Below, one piece after another: positions 26,508-34,844 of a stretch of 64,000 bases of DNA. The notes under the pieces are model-generated. The model made no database searches. It had not been told where the DNA came from and saw only the letters and a list, made by a program, of their open reading frames with translations. Each line of letters opens with the position of its first letter. The first letter of the stretch is position 1. The stretch is taken from positions 28,634 through 92,633 of the forward strand of contig NZ_QSNT01000011.1 of assembly GCF_009498525.1 (NCBI RefSeq). The letters are read 5' to 3'. The position numbers and the translations under genes were made by a program. The DNA comes from Rhizobium sp. ICMP 5592. GTDB taxonomy: Bacteria > Pseudomonadota > Alphaproteobacteria > Rhizobiales > Rhizobiaceae.

Positions 26508-27143
26508 TCACATCACATCGTCGGGATGCCGGCCGGGCCTATGATGATAGGTCGGGAAGGTCCAGCCGAACCAAAGCGCGCCGCCGCGCACGGCAAAGGC
26601 GGCGGCAACGCCGAGCCCTGCCGAGGCATAGAGCGGCATCATCGTCGCGTTGGCGGCGGTGAAGACGCCGGCGCCGACGAGGGCGGCGGTCACGTAGATT
26701 TCCGGCCGCAACAGCACCGAGGGCTCGTTTGCGAGCAGATCGCGCAGGATGCCACCGAAGGTCGCCGTCAGCGCGCCGGTGACGATGGCAACCGTCGGCG
26801 AACCCGTCGCCGCCATGCCCTTGGCAGCACCCATGACGCAATAGGCCGACAGGCCCACCGCATCGAGCCAGATCAGCAGCCGATATCGCGATTCGAACAG
26901 GTGTGCGGTGAAGAAGACCAGCACGCCGACCAAAGCGCAGATGATGATATAGGTCGGGTTCAGCACCCAGAAGACCGGCACACGGCCGAGAATAATATCC
27001 CGAAGCGTGCCACCGCCGGTGCCGGTGACCGCCGCAAAGAACAGGAAACCGATCAGGTCCAACTGCTTGCGCGAAGCCGCGAGCGCCCCGGTGGCGGCGA
27101 AAAGCGCGACGCCGGCATAGTCGAGAAACGAAAGAAGCGACAT
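26508..27143 (-). CDS. Inner-membrane protein, UPF0126/YicG (TRIC-like channel) family
   Basis: A 211-residue membrane protein with about seven hydrophobic segments and two glycine-rich repeats (GTGGGTLRDIILG and TATFGGILRDLL), the internal-repeat signature of UPF0126. Prokaryotic TRIC cation channels belong to this family. A longer frame reaches 27314, but conserved sequence starts at MSLLSFLDYAGVALFAATG, so 27143 is chosen. The adjacent secreted protein gene is divergent. Confidence 0.85.
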   Translation of the reverse strand: MSLLSFLDYAGVALFAATGALAASRKQLDLIGFLFFAAVTGTGGGTLRDIILGRVPVFWVLNPTYIIICALVGVLVFFTAHLFESRYRLLIWLDAVGLSAYCVMGAAKGMAATGSPTVAIVTGALTATFGGILRDLLANEPSVLLRPEIYVTAALVGAGVFTAANATMMPLYASAGLGVAAAFAVRGGALWFGWTFPTYHHRPGRHPDDVM

Positions 27144-27285
27144 CGGGAACTCCAACAGAATGCCGGCAGCGATTTTGGCGGAGTGAATCACGGTGGCAAG
27201 GGCCGCGCAAGCAGGCAGGTGTAAAGATGCCGAAGCGGACGCGGCAACCCCAGCGGTCGTGCCGCGCTTTGGAGAGGAAACCCCG

Positions 27286-27762
27286 TTGAAATTCCTGCTG
27301 ATCGTGATCCTCAATCTCGTCGCGTTCGTTATCCTGCCCGTCTCGGCGCAAGCGCAGCAAACGCTGCTGCAGGACCCGGTGGCCTATGAGAGGGATCACT
27401 TCACCAAGCGCTGCGAGGGCCAGGCAAGCTTCGGCGACGGCTTTGCCACCGAACGGGATTTCAACAACGATAGACTGATGGACATCGTCGTCAACGAGGG
27501 CGAGATCACCTGCAAGGGCGAAAAAGGCCCCGACTGCACCGACGAGGGCTGCCCCTATAATTTCTACGTCCATGTCGTCGAGGGCGGCTACATCCTCGTC
27601 GCGACGGCGCGGATCTACGGCTATGATTTCATCCAGCGCTTCGGCAACATGGTGCTGGTCATGAAGATGCATCCGCGTTTCTGCGACCGTACCGACGGCG
27701 ACCCCTGCGAGATCACCGTCCGCGTCCGCGGCGTCAAGTTCGTCACTATCTCGAAAAAGTAG
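27286..27762 (+). CDS. Secreted hypothetical protein
   Basis: A 158-residue protein starting at TTG 27286, with ggagaggaaa just upstream. It has a signal peptide (FLLIVILNLVAFVILPVSAQA). The mature domain of about 130 residues contains five cysteines (among them RCEG, TCKG, DCTDEGC) and the segments FNNDRLMDIVVNEGEI and YILVATARIYGYDFIQRFGN. It resembles small periplasmic proteins found in rhizobia, but I do not recognise a functional family. An in-frame start at 27193 would add a stretch with no signal character. Confidence 0.7.
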   Translation: MKFLLIVILNLVAFVILPVSAQAQQTLLQDPVAYERDHFTKRCEGQASFGDGFATERDFNNDRLMDIVVNEGEITCKGEKGPDCTDEGCPYNFYVHVVEGGYILVATARIYGYDFIQRFGNMVLVMKMHPRFCDRTDGDPCEITVRVRGVKFVTISKK

Positions 27763-27839
27763 CGGCTACGGCATAGGCACGTAGTTATGAGTAAAATCGT
27801 AACTACAGTCTGATGCGTCGTTACGGCGCAGACACGTCG

Positions 27840-28631
27840 TTACGGTGCTGGATAAAAGGCCGAGGTACGGCCGACGGCATAGTAGCCGACGAGGCCAATC
27901 CATTCGCGCACGCCGGTCGAAAGCAGCTGCGCATTCAGCGACGGCTGGGTGAAATCGAGGCCGAGCGTCTCCTTGCCGGTGCTGCGGTAATCCACGGGCC
28001 AGGGCACGACATCGATGCCCTGCTTGCGGAAGATGCCCATGGAGCGCGGCATGTGGAAGCCGGAGGTGATCAGCAGGCAGTTCGACAGGCCGTTCTGCGT
28101 CAGCAGCTCCTTGGTGTTGACGGCATTCTCGAAGGTGGTGCGCGAGGTCTTGTCCTCGACCAGGCGGTCCTTGCCAATGCCGAGCGCCGTGAAGAAGCGC
28201 TCAGAGATGACGGCATCGCCCTCGTAGTCGCCGCCGATCGAGCCGTCGCCGCCGGACACGACGATGCGCGCCTGCGGGTATTTCTGCGCCAACCGCAGGG
28301 CCTCGACCAGGCGGTCGCCGGCCGAATCGAGCTCATAGCCGCCGCGCACCGTCGTCACCTGGTTCTGCGTGGCGCCACCGAGGACAATCATGCACTTCAG
28401 ATCCGCCGGATCGGCCGCGACATGCGGAAAGCGCTCCTCCAGCCCCTGGACGACATAAGCGCCGGCCGTCGTATAAAGCGCTACAAACAGGATGAGGACC
28501 GAGAGCAGCGACGAGGTGAGAACGAGCCCGCGACGGCGGAGAAGCGCACCGAGGAAAGCCAGCAGGCCGAAGAGAAAAGCCAGGGACAGCGGCTGACCAA
28601 AAATCCAGACAAGTTTGGAAAAAACGAACAA
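27840..28631 (-). CDS. YdcF/SanA-like protein (DUF218) with N-terminal membrane segments
   Basis: A 263-residue protein. Two N-terminal hydrophobic stretches (LAFLFGLLAFLGALL; LTSSLLSVLILFVALYTTAGAYV) are followed by a DUF218 domain: CMIVLGGATQ, RIVVSGGDGSIGGDYEGDAVI, DKTSRTTFENAVNTKELL and CLLITSGFHMPRSMGIFRKQGIDVVPWPVDY. ElyC/SanA relatives act in envelope maintenance. The substrate is unknown. Confidence 0.83.
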   Translation of the reverse strand: MFVFSKLVWIFGQPLSLAFLFGLLAFLGALLRRRGLVLTSSLLSVLILFVALYTTAGAYVVQGLEERFPHVAADPADLKCMIVLGGATQNQVTTVRGGYELDSAGDRLVEALRLAQKYPQARIVVSGGDGSIGGDYEGDAVISERFFTALGIGKDRLVEDKTSRTTFENAVNTKELLTQNGLSNCLLITSGFHMPRSMGIFRKQGIDVVPWPVDYRSTGKETLGLDFTQPSLNAQLLSTGVREWIGLVGYYAVGRTSAFYPAP

Positions 28632-28726
28632 GAGGTATCCTCGCGCTTGTCGAGCAGAAGCTCCAATGGGCGTTGGCGGAAAACGATTCGTCTTTTCCTA
28701 GCAGATTTTTGTGCACTGCAATGTGG

Positions 28727-29449
28727 CTATTTCGATCTCTTCGCCATCGACGCCGCCACCATCAGGCGCTGATTGAACCGGCGTTGCAGCGGCCGCGGGA
28801 TGAAAAGCGTTGTGAATGCAAGGGCAAGCGCGATCATCGACACCAGCCAGAGCGCATGCGAGCCGAAGGCGCGGGCCAGAAGCGCGCCGAGGACGGCGCC
28901 GATGATCATGCCGCTCCAGGGCACGATCTGCACCGTCCAGAGGAAATCGCGGTCGCCAAGGATAAAGCGGCCGATCCCGCGCCCGAAGCGCGACAGCGCG
29001 CCGGTGACATAGGTGAGCCCGATCGGCAGGCCCTCGATGTGCTCGACAGTGGCATTAACCATGCCCATCGCCAGCACGACCAGATAGAACTGCACGAGGA
29101 CGAGCGACGGCGTCTCGAAGCCCGCTGCCAGCGCGAGAAGAATGCTGACGCAGGCCAGCACGACAAAGGCCCGCCGGTCGGCGGCATGGGCAACGACGAT
29201 CCCCAGCGCATTGCCGCCGATAAAGGTGACGATCGCGGCGAACAACACCGCCGCATGGCTAAAATCCCCCGTCCCAACCGCAATCGCCGCCCGCGTCGTA
29301 TTGCCGGTCATGAAGGACACGAAGTTCCCGGTCAGCATCAACCCCACCGCATCGGTCATCCCAGCGATAAAGGAAATCGAGGCAACGAGAAGAAACCCCG
29401 TCACCGTACGACGGGTCTTGATGAGGCGACGGCGGCGCTGTCTGGTCAT
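28727..29449 (-). CDS. YoaK-family (DUF1275) membrane protein
   Basis: A 240-residue protein with six or seven hydrophobic segments. The N-terminus after a basic stretch reads GFLLVASISFIAGMTDAVGLMLTGNFVSFMTGNTTRAA, the DUF1275 hallmark, and the C-terminus is hydrophobic and ends with basic residues. Function is not known. The start at 29449 (MTRQRRRR) is preferred over a GTG at 29491. Confidence 0.82.
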   Translation of the reverse strand: MTRQRRRRLIKTRRTVTGFLLVASISFIAGMTDAVGLMLTGNFVSFMTGNTTRAAIAVGTGDFSHAAVLFAAIVTFIGGNALGIVVAHAADRRAFVVLACVSILLALAAGFETPSLVLVQFYLVVLAMGMVNATVEHIEGLPIGLTYVTGALSRFGRGIGRFILGDRDFLWTVQIVPWSGMIIGAVLGALLARAFGSHALWLVSMIALALAFTTLFIPRPLQRRFNQRLMVAASMAKRSK

Positions 29450-29555
29450 GGTCGAATCGGGGTGGGTTGGTGGTGAGGAGGAGGCTAGCACAGAGTGGGT
29501 GGGATGCGGAGGGGGTGATCGGGGCGGGTGTGCGGATGGTGGATTGGGTACGAAG

Positions 29556-29792
29556 CTACAGCCTCTTCTTCGCGAAGGCCCGCCCTGAGCCGGATTTCAG
29601 ATATTTCTCGAATGCGAAGGCCTGGGCTTCATCGGAAAAAGCGATGTAGGTCTTGAGCGACCATGGAGCATATTTTGAGGTATGCGGGGCCTCCTTGGCA
29701 TTATGCTTTGCCAAGCGAACTTTCAGATCGCCCGTCACCCCGACGTAGTTATAGTCAGGGAGCTCTGCGCTCGTGAGAATGTAGACATACGT
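29556..29792 (-). CDS. GIY-YIG nuclease-like protein (UvrC N-terminal type)
   Basis: A small protein of about 78 residues starting MTYVYILTSAELPDYNYVGVTGDLKVRLAKHN. The GIY-YIG signature appears as VYIL...YVGVT, with the helix RLAKHN and the catalytic Glu-bearing EAQAFAFEKYLK. Proteins of this type are common single-domain putative endonucleases of unknown role. A longer frame begins at 29843. Confidence 0.75.
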   Translation of the reverse strand, partial: TYVYILTSAELPDYNYVGVTGDLKVRLAKHNAKEAPHTSKYAPWSLKTYIAFSDEAQAFAFEKYLKSGSGRAFAKKRL

Positions 29793-29990
29793 CATGCTGA
29801 GGCATGATAGTGCGCCAGAGTAAGCACGCAACCATAGATACATTCATAAAATGAGAAAAGAGTTCAAGCCGAGTGAAAAAAGCCCGCTTACGTTGCTTTG
29901 CAACTTCAGCGCGGCAGCCTTCGCTGCTTTCTCGCCTTCAGCCCATCAAGCCCTCCGGGCTTGCCGAGCCGAAGCTCGCAGAGCGAAGGC

Positions 29991-30066
<76 letters not shown>

Positions 30067-30219
30067 ATCAAGATGGTGCCGGTTGAACCGGCCCTGGGTC
30101 CCTTCGAAGCGTTTCGCCCGTCGGGGTGGCGGCTTATTACTTCTGGTTTTTACAGATAGCAAGCCGAAATTTTCGGCCCGGAAAACTTTTCTTGTTTTAC
30201 CGGGCCGACTGTCCGCAAA

Positions 30220-30600
30220 TCAAACGTCGTCGTCGTCGCCGGTTACGCCGATGATGTCGCTCATGTCGTCGTCATCTTCGTCTTCGTCGGCTTCAAGGAA
30301 GGTGTCGTCATCATCGTCACCGATTTCGACATCGTCATCACCGATATCCGGGATCTCGTCGCCGGCAGCCGCCTCATCGGCGTCCTCCAGCGAGACCAGC
30401 TCGACTTCCGTGTTTTCGGTATCGACTTCAGCCACTTCCTCTTCTTCCGGAACCTCCTTGGCAGCGGAGGTTTCCTCGAAGTAGGACAGGGGCCAGGACT
30501 TGCCGGTATAGGGCGAGACGACCGGGTCCCGGTTCAGGTCATAGAATTTCTTGCCGTTGTCCGGATCGGTACGTTTTGTTCCAAGTTCCGCTTTCGCCAC
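30220..30600 (-). CDS. TIGR02300 family (FYDLN acid) protein
   Basis: A 126-residue protein. The N-terminal 40 residues contain GKKFYDLNRDPVVSPYTGKSWP, the signature of the alphaproteobacterial TIGR02300 family. The rest is highly acidic with many Asp/Glu runs (DDDDDTF, DEDEDDDD). The GTG at 30600 (MAKAELGTK) has gagg about 8 bases upstream and matches the family N-terminus; the frame can extend to 30639 without conserved sequence. It lies beside tRNA-Ala and divergent from aroA, an order conserved in rhizobia. Function is unknown. Confidence 0.85.
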   Translation of the reverse strand: MAKAELGTKRTDPDNGKKFYDLNRDPVVSPYTGKSWPLSYFEETSAAKEVPEEEEVAEVDTENTEVELVSLEDADEAAAGDEIPDIGDDDVEIGDDDDDTFLEADEDEDDDDMSDIIGVTGDDDDV

Positions 30601-30680
30601 TGTCAAAGCCTCATGAATGGCCGAATCAATATTCGGCAAGCCGGGAAAGCCGGCCTTTTAAGGGAAATTATCAGCCGGTC

Positions 30681-30709
30681 CCCTTAATCGTTACCGCTGC
30701 CCCTGTCAA
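30681..30709 (-). promoter_or_regulatory. Possible promoter of the TIGR02300 gene
   Basis: On the minus strand a perfect TTGACA (30704-30709 in reverse) is followed after 17 bp by a weak -10 (TAAGGG). Confidence 0.35.
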
Positions 30710-30872
30710 AGCCAAACTTTATATACGGTAAGAAGGGTTTTCCCCGCATACCGGGATGACCCGGCAACATCTCTGTGATATCGAGCCCGCGTGAACCGCA
30801 GGGCAGCTGGCGCAACCGGACCGAAGTCAGCGATAATGCGGCGTAAATAACGGCATCGCAAAGGAATTGCCC

Positions 30873-32237
30873 ATGCCGCACGACACTCATTCACGGCCCG
30901 CGACAGCGCGCCGCTCGACCAATCTTTCCGGCACCATCCGCGTTCCCGGCGACAAATCCATTTCGCACCGCGCCTTCATGTTCGGGGGGCTGGCCTCCGG
31001 CGAGACCCGCATCAGTGGCCTGCTCGAGGGCGAGGATGTGCTCAACACTGGCAAGGCCATGCAGGCCATGGGCGCCAAAATCGAGAAGATTGACGGCGAA
31101 TGGATCATCAAGGGTGTCGGCAACGGCGCGTTGCTCGCCCCTGAGACTCCCCTCGACTTCGGCAATGCAGGCACCGGCAGCCGCCTGACCATGGGCCTTG
31201 TCGGCGTCTATCATTTCGAATCCACCTTCATCGGCGATGCCTCGCTCTCCAAGCGGCCGATGGGCCGCATCCTCGATCCGCTTCGGCAGATGGGTGTGCA
31301 GGTCAAATCGAGTGACGGCGACCGGCTGCCGGTGACGCTGCATGGGCCGGAGACCGCCAATCCGATCACCTACCGCGTGCCGATGGCCTCCGCGCAGGTG
31401 AAATCCGCCGTGCTGCTCGCCGGTCTCAATGCGCCTGGCACTACCACCGTCATCGAGCCGGTCATGACCCGCGACCATACGGAAAAGATGCTGGCCGGCT
31501 TCGGCGCCGAACTTTCGGTCGAGACCGGTCGCGATGGCGTTCGCACCATCCGCCTTCTGGGTCAGGGCAAGCTTTCCGGTCAGACGATCGACGTTCCGGG
31601 CGATCCCTCCTCGACCGCCTTTCCGCTGGTCGCGGCACTGATCGTCCCCGGCTCCGACATCATCATCAGCAACGTACTAATGAACCCGACCCGCACCGGC
31701 CTGATCCTGACGCTGCAGGATATGGGCGCCAATATCGAAGTGCTCGACAAGCGCCTTGCCGGCGGCGAGGATGTCGCGGACCTGCGCGTGCGGTCCTCGG
31801 CGCTCAAGGGCATCACGGTGCCGGCCGAACGGGCGCCGTCGATGATCGACGAATATCCGGTGCTCGCGGTTGCCGCCGCCTTTGCCGAGGGTACGACGGT
31901 CATGCTCGGCCTGGAGGAATTGCGCGTCAAGGAATCCGACCGTCTCTCGGCGGTTGCCGAGGGGCTGACGCTCAACGGTGTCGATTGCGCCGAAGGCGAG
32001 GCTTCGCTAACTGTGCGGGGCCGGCCGGATGGGAAGGGTCTCGGCAATGCCGGAGGCGAGGTCAAGACCCATCTCGACCATCGCATTGCGATGAGTTTCC
32101 TGGTGATGGGTCTCGCCTCGGAGCATCCGGTCAAGGTCGACGACAGCGCGATGATCGCCACCAGCTTTCCGGAGTTTTTCGATCTGATGACGGAGCTTGG
32201 CGCCGATATGGACGTGGAAGGAAGCATAGCTCAGTGA
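30873..32237 (+). CDS. aroA: 3-phosphoshikimate 1-carboxyvinyltransferase (EPSP synthase, class II)
   Basis: A 454-residue enzyme of the shikimate pathway joining shikimate-3-phosphate and PEP. It is closely similar in layout to the class II Agrobacterium CP4 enzyme (GDKSISHRAFMFGGLASGETR, LEELRVKESDRLSAVAEGL, HLDHRIAMSFLVMGL). At the residue where CP4 has Ala100 this protein has Gly100 (DFGNAGTGSRL). ATG 30873 has aagga 7 bases upstream (30861-30865); a TTG at 30867 is too close to it. The stop overlaps the GTG start of cmk. Confidence 0.96.
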   Translation: MPHDTHSRPATARRSTNLSGTIRVPGDKSISHRAFMFGGLASGETRISGLLEGEDVLNTGKAMQAMGAKIEKIDGEWIIKGVGNGALLAPETPLDFGNAGTGSRLTMGLVGVYHFESTFIGDASLSKRPMGRILDPLRQMGVQVKSSDGDRLPVTLHGPETANPITYRVPMASAQVKSAVLLAGLNAPGTTTVIEPVMTRDHTEKMLAGFGAELSVETGRDGVRTIRLLGQGKLSGQTIDVPGDPSSTAFPLVAALIVPGSDIIISNVLMNPTRTGLILTLQDMGANIEVLDKRLAGGEDVADLRVRSSALKGITVPAERAPSMIDEYPVLAVAAAFAEGTTVMLGLEELRVKESDRLSAVAEGLTLNGVDCAEGEASLTVRGRPDGKGLGNAGGEVKTHLDHRIAMSFLVMGLASEHPVKVDDSAMIATSFPEFFDLMTELGADMDVEGSIAQ

Positions 32238-32878
32238 CGATACCGTTTACGATCGCCATCGACGGGCCGGCCGCGGCAGGGAAAGGAACCTTGTCGCGCC
32301 GGATCGCCGACCAATATGGTTTCCACCATCTCGACACCGGCTTGATCTATCGGGCAACGGCCAAAGCCTTGCTTGATGCCGGCCTGCCGCTCAACGACGA
32401 GGCGATGGCGGAGGCGATGGCGCGCAAGGTCGACCTTGGTGGGCTCGACCGTGCCGTGCTCTCGAAGCACGAGATCGGCGAGGCGGCGTCGAAGGTCGCC
32501 GTCATGCCGGCGGTGCGTCGGGTGCTGGTCGAGGCGCAACGCGCCTTTTCACTGAAGGAGCCCGGCACGGTTCTCGACGGGCGCGACATCGGCACCGTCA
32601 TCCGCCCGGATGCGCCGGTGAAAATCTATGTCACCGCCTCGGCCGAGGTCCGCGCGAAGCGGCGTTACGACGAAATTGCCGATGCCGGCGGCAAGGCCGA
32701 TTATCAGGCGATTTTCGAGGATGTGAAACGCCGCGACGAACGCGATATGGGCCGGGCCGACAGCCCTTTGCGGCCGGCGGAAGACGCGCACTTGCTTGAT
32801 ACCTCGGAAATGAGTATAGAAGCGGCGTTTCAGGCGGCAAAGTCGATCATTGACGCCGCTCTGAGCCGAAATGCCTAA
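32234..32878 (+). CDS. cmk: Cytidylate kinase
   Basis: A 214-residue kinase phosphorylating CMP/dCMP. It has the P-loop DGPAAAGKGTLSRRIA, FHHLDTGLIYRATAKALLD and DGRDIGTVIRPDAPVKIYVTAS. It starts at a GTG that overlaps the aroA TGA (GTGA), so translation is coupled. Longer upstream frames lie inside aroA and have no family homology. The aroA-cmk-rpsA order is conserved. Confidence 0.95.
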   Translation: MTIPFTIAIDGPAAAGKGTLSRRIADQYGFHHLDTGLIYRATAKALLDAGLPLNDEAMAEAMARKVDLGGLDRAVLSKHEIGEAASKVAVMPAVRRVLVEAQRAFSLKEPGTVLDGRDIGTVIRPDAPVKIYVTASAEVRAKRRYDEIADAGGKADYQAIFEDVKRRDERDMGRADSPLRPAEDAHLLDTSEMSIEAAFQAAKSIIDAALSRNA

Positions 32879-33058
32879 CATGCGAGCGGCTTTCGCGTGC
32901 CTTGCGCACGAAGCCGCCGATTTTTAGAAGCCTGACATTCCGTCCAAGCGCCGGATAGCTTTCCCAAGGGGAAGGCGGACTGGATGCAGGCCTGTTCAAC
33001 ACGAACCACCGGCGCATCAGTGTCCAAAATGCATAATAAGGACACGCCAGGAGATTTT

Positions 33059-34762
33059 ATGTCTGTAGCTACCCCCTCTCGCGAAGATTTCGCAGCTCTT
33101 CTCGAAGAGTCCTTTGCCAAGAACGACCTGGCCGAAGGCTATGTCACCAAGGGCATCGTCACCGGCATCGAGAAGGACGTCGCCGTTGTCGACGTCGGCC
33201 TCAAGGTCGAAGGCCGCATCGCACTGAAGGAATTCGGTGCACGCGCCAAGGACGGCACGCTCAAGGTTGGCGATGAAGTCGAAGTCTACGTCGAGCGTAT
33301 CGAAAACGCGCTGGGCGAAGCCGTTCTGTCGCGCGAAAAGGCTCGCCGCGAAGAAAGCTGGATCAAGCTCGAAGCCAAGTTCGAAGCTGGCGAACGCGTT
33401 GAAGGCGTTATCTTCAACCAGGTCAAGGGCGGCTTCACCGTCGATCTCGACGGCGCTATCGCCTTCCTGCCGCGCTCGCAGGTCGACATCCGTCCGATCC
33501 GCGACGTGACCCCGCTGATGCACAACCCGCAGCCCTTCGAAATCCTCAAGATGGACAAGCGCCGCGGCAACATCGTCGTATCCCGCCGTACGGTTCTGGA
33601 AGAATCCCGTGCCGAGCAGCGTTCTGAAATCGTTCAGAACCTCGAAGAAGGCCAGGTTGTTGACGGCGTCGTCAAGAACATCACCGATTACGGTGCGTTC
33701 GTTGACCTCGGCGGCATCGACGGCCTGCTGCACGTCACCGACATGGCATGGCGCCGTGTGAACCATCCGTCGGAAATCCTGTCCATCGGCCAGCAGGTCA
33801 AGGTTCAGATCATCCGCATCAACCAGGAAACCCACCGTATCTCGCTCGGCATGAAGCAGCTCGAGAGCGATCCGTGGGATGGCATCCAGGCCAAGTATCC
33901 GGAAGGCAAGAAGATTTCCGGTACCGTTACGAACATCACCGACTACGGTGCGTTCGTCGAGCTGGAGCCGGGCATCGAAGGCCTGATCCACATCTCGGAA
34001 ATGTCCTGGACCAAGAAGAACGTACACCCCGGCAAGATCCTGTCCACGAGCCAGGAAGTCGAAGTGGTCGTTCTCGAAGTCGATCCGACCAAGCGCCGTA
34101 TCTCGCTTGGCCTGAAGCAGACGCTCGAAAATCCGTGGGCTGCATTCGCCCGCAACCATCCAGCCGGCACCGAAGTCGAAGGCGAAGTCAAGAACAAGAC
34201 CGAATTCGGCCTGTTCATCGGCCTCGACGGCGATGTGGACGGCATGGTGCACCTCTCCGACCTCGACTGGAACCGTCCGGGCGAACAGGTCATCGAGGAG
34301 TTCAACAAGGGTGATGTCGTCAAGGCCGTCGTTCTCGACGTCGATGTCGACAAGGAACGCATCTCGCTCGGCATCAAGCAGCTCGGCAAGGATGCAGTCG
34401 GCGAAGCCGCTGCTTCTGGCGACCTGCGCAAGAATGCAGTCGTTTCCTGCGAAGTCATCGCAGTCAACGACGGCGGCATCGAAGTGAAGCTCGTCAGCCA
34501 CGACGATATCACCTCGTTCATCCGCCGCGCCGATCTGTCGCGTGACCGTGACGAACAGCGTCCTGAGCGTTTCTCGGTCGGTCAGGTTGTCGACGCTCGC
34601 GTCACCAACTTCTCCAAGAAGGACCGCAAGATCATGCTGTCCATCAAGGCTCTGGAAATCGCAGAAGAGAAGGAAGCAGTCGCTCAGTTCGGTTCGTCCG
34701 ACTCCGGCGCTTCGCTCGGCGACATCCTGGGCGCGGCTCTGAAGAACCGCGGCGCCGAATAA
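33059..34762 (+). CDS. rpsA: 30S ribosomal protein S1
   Basis: A 567-residue protein with six S1 RNA-binding repeats. The third and fourth are highly conserved (GVVKNITDYGAFVDLGGIDGLLHVTDMAW; GTVTNITDYGAFVELEPGIEGLIHISEMSW). It is essential for mRNA binding to the 30S subunit. The ATG at 33059 with caggaga at about 33049-33055 starts the standard N-terminus SVATPSREDFAALLEE. It is followed by a strong terminator. Confidence 0.97.
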   Translation: MSVATPSREDFAALLEESFAKNDLAEGYVTKGIVTGIEKDVAVVDVGLKVEGRIALKEFGARAKDGTLKVGDEVEVYVERIENALGEAVLSREKARREESWIKLEAKFEAGERVEGVIFNQVKGGFTVDLDGAIAFLPRSQVDIRPIRDVTPLMHNPQPFEILKMDKRRGNIVVSRRTVLEESRAEQRSEIVQNLEEGQVVDGVVKNITDYGAFVDLGGIDGLLHVTDMAWRRVNHPSEILSIGQQVKVQIIRINQETHRISLGMKQLESDPWDGIQAKYPEGKKISGTVTNITDYGAFVELEPGIEGLIHISEMSWTKKNVHPGKILSTSQEVEVVVLEVDPTKRRISLGLKQTLENPWAAFARNHPAGTEVEGEVKNKTEFGLFIGLDGDVDGMVHLSDLDWNRPGEQVIEEFNKGDVVKAVVLDVDVDKERISLGIKQLGKDAVGEAAASGDLRKNAVVSCEVIAVNDGGIEVKLVSHDDITSFIRRADLSRDRDEQRPERFSVGQVVDARVTNFSKKDRKIMLSIKALEIAEEKEAVAQFGSSDSGASLGDILGAALKNRGAE

Positions 34763-34790
34763 TCCTCGGCAGACCTGATAGAAATAGAAA

Positions 34791-34818
34791 ACCCGCCGGA
34801 GCGATCCGGCGGGTTTTT
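34791..34818 (+). terminator. rpsA intrinsic terminator
   Basis: Perfect 10-bp stem (acccgccgga / tccggcgggt, GCGA loop), with the T-run starting at 34814. Confidence 0.9.
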
Positions 34819-34844
34819 GTTTGAGCCTCTTATGGCCGGCTATG

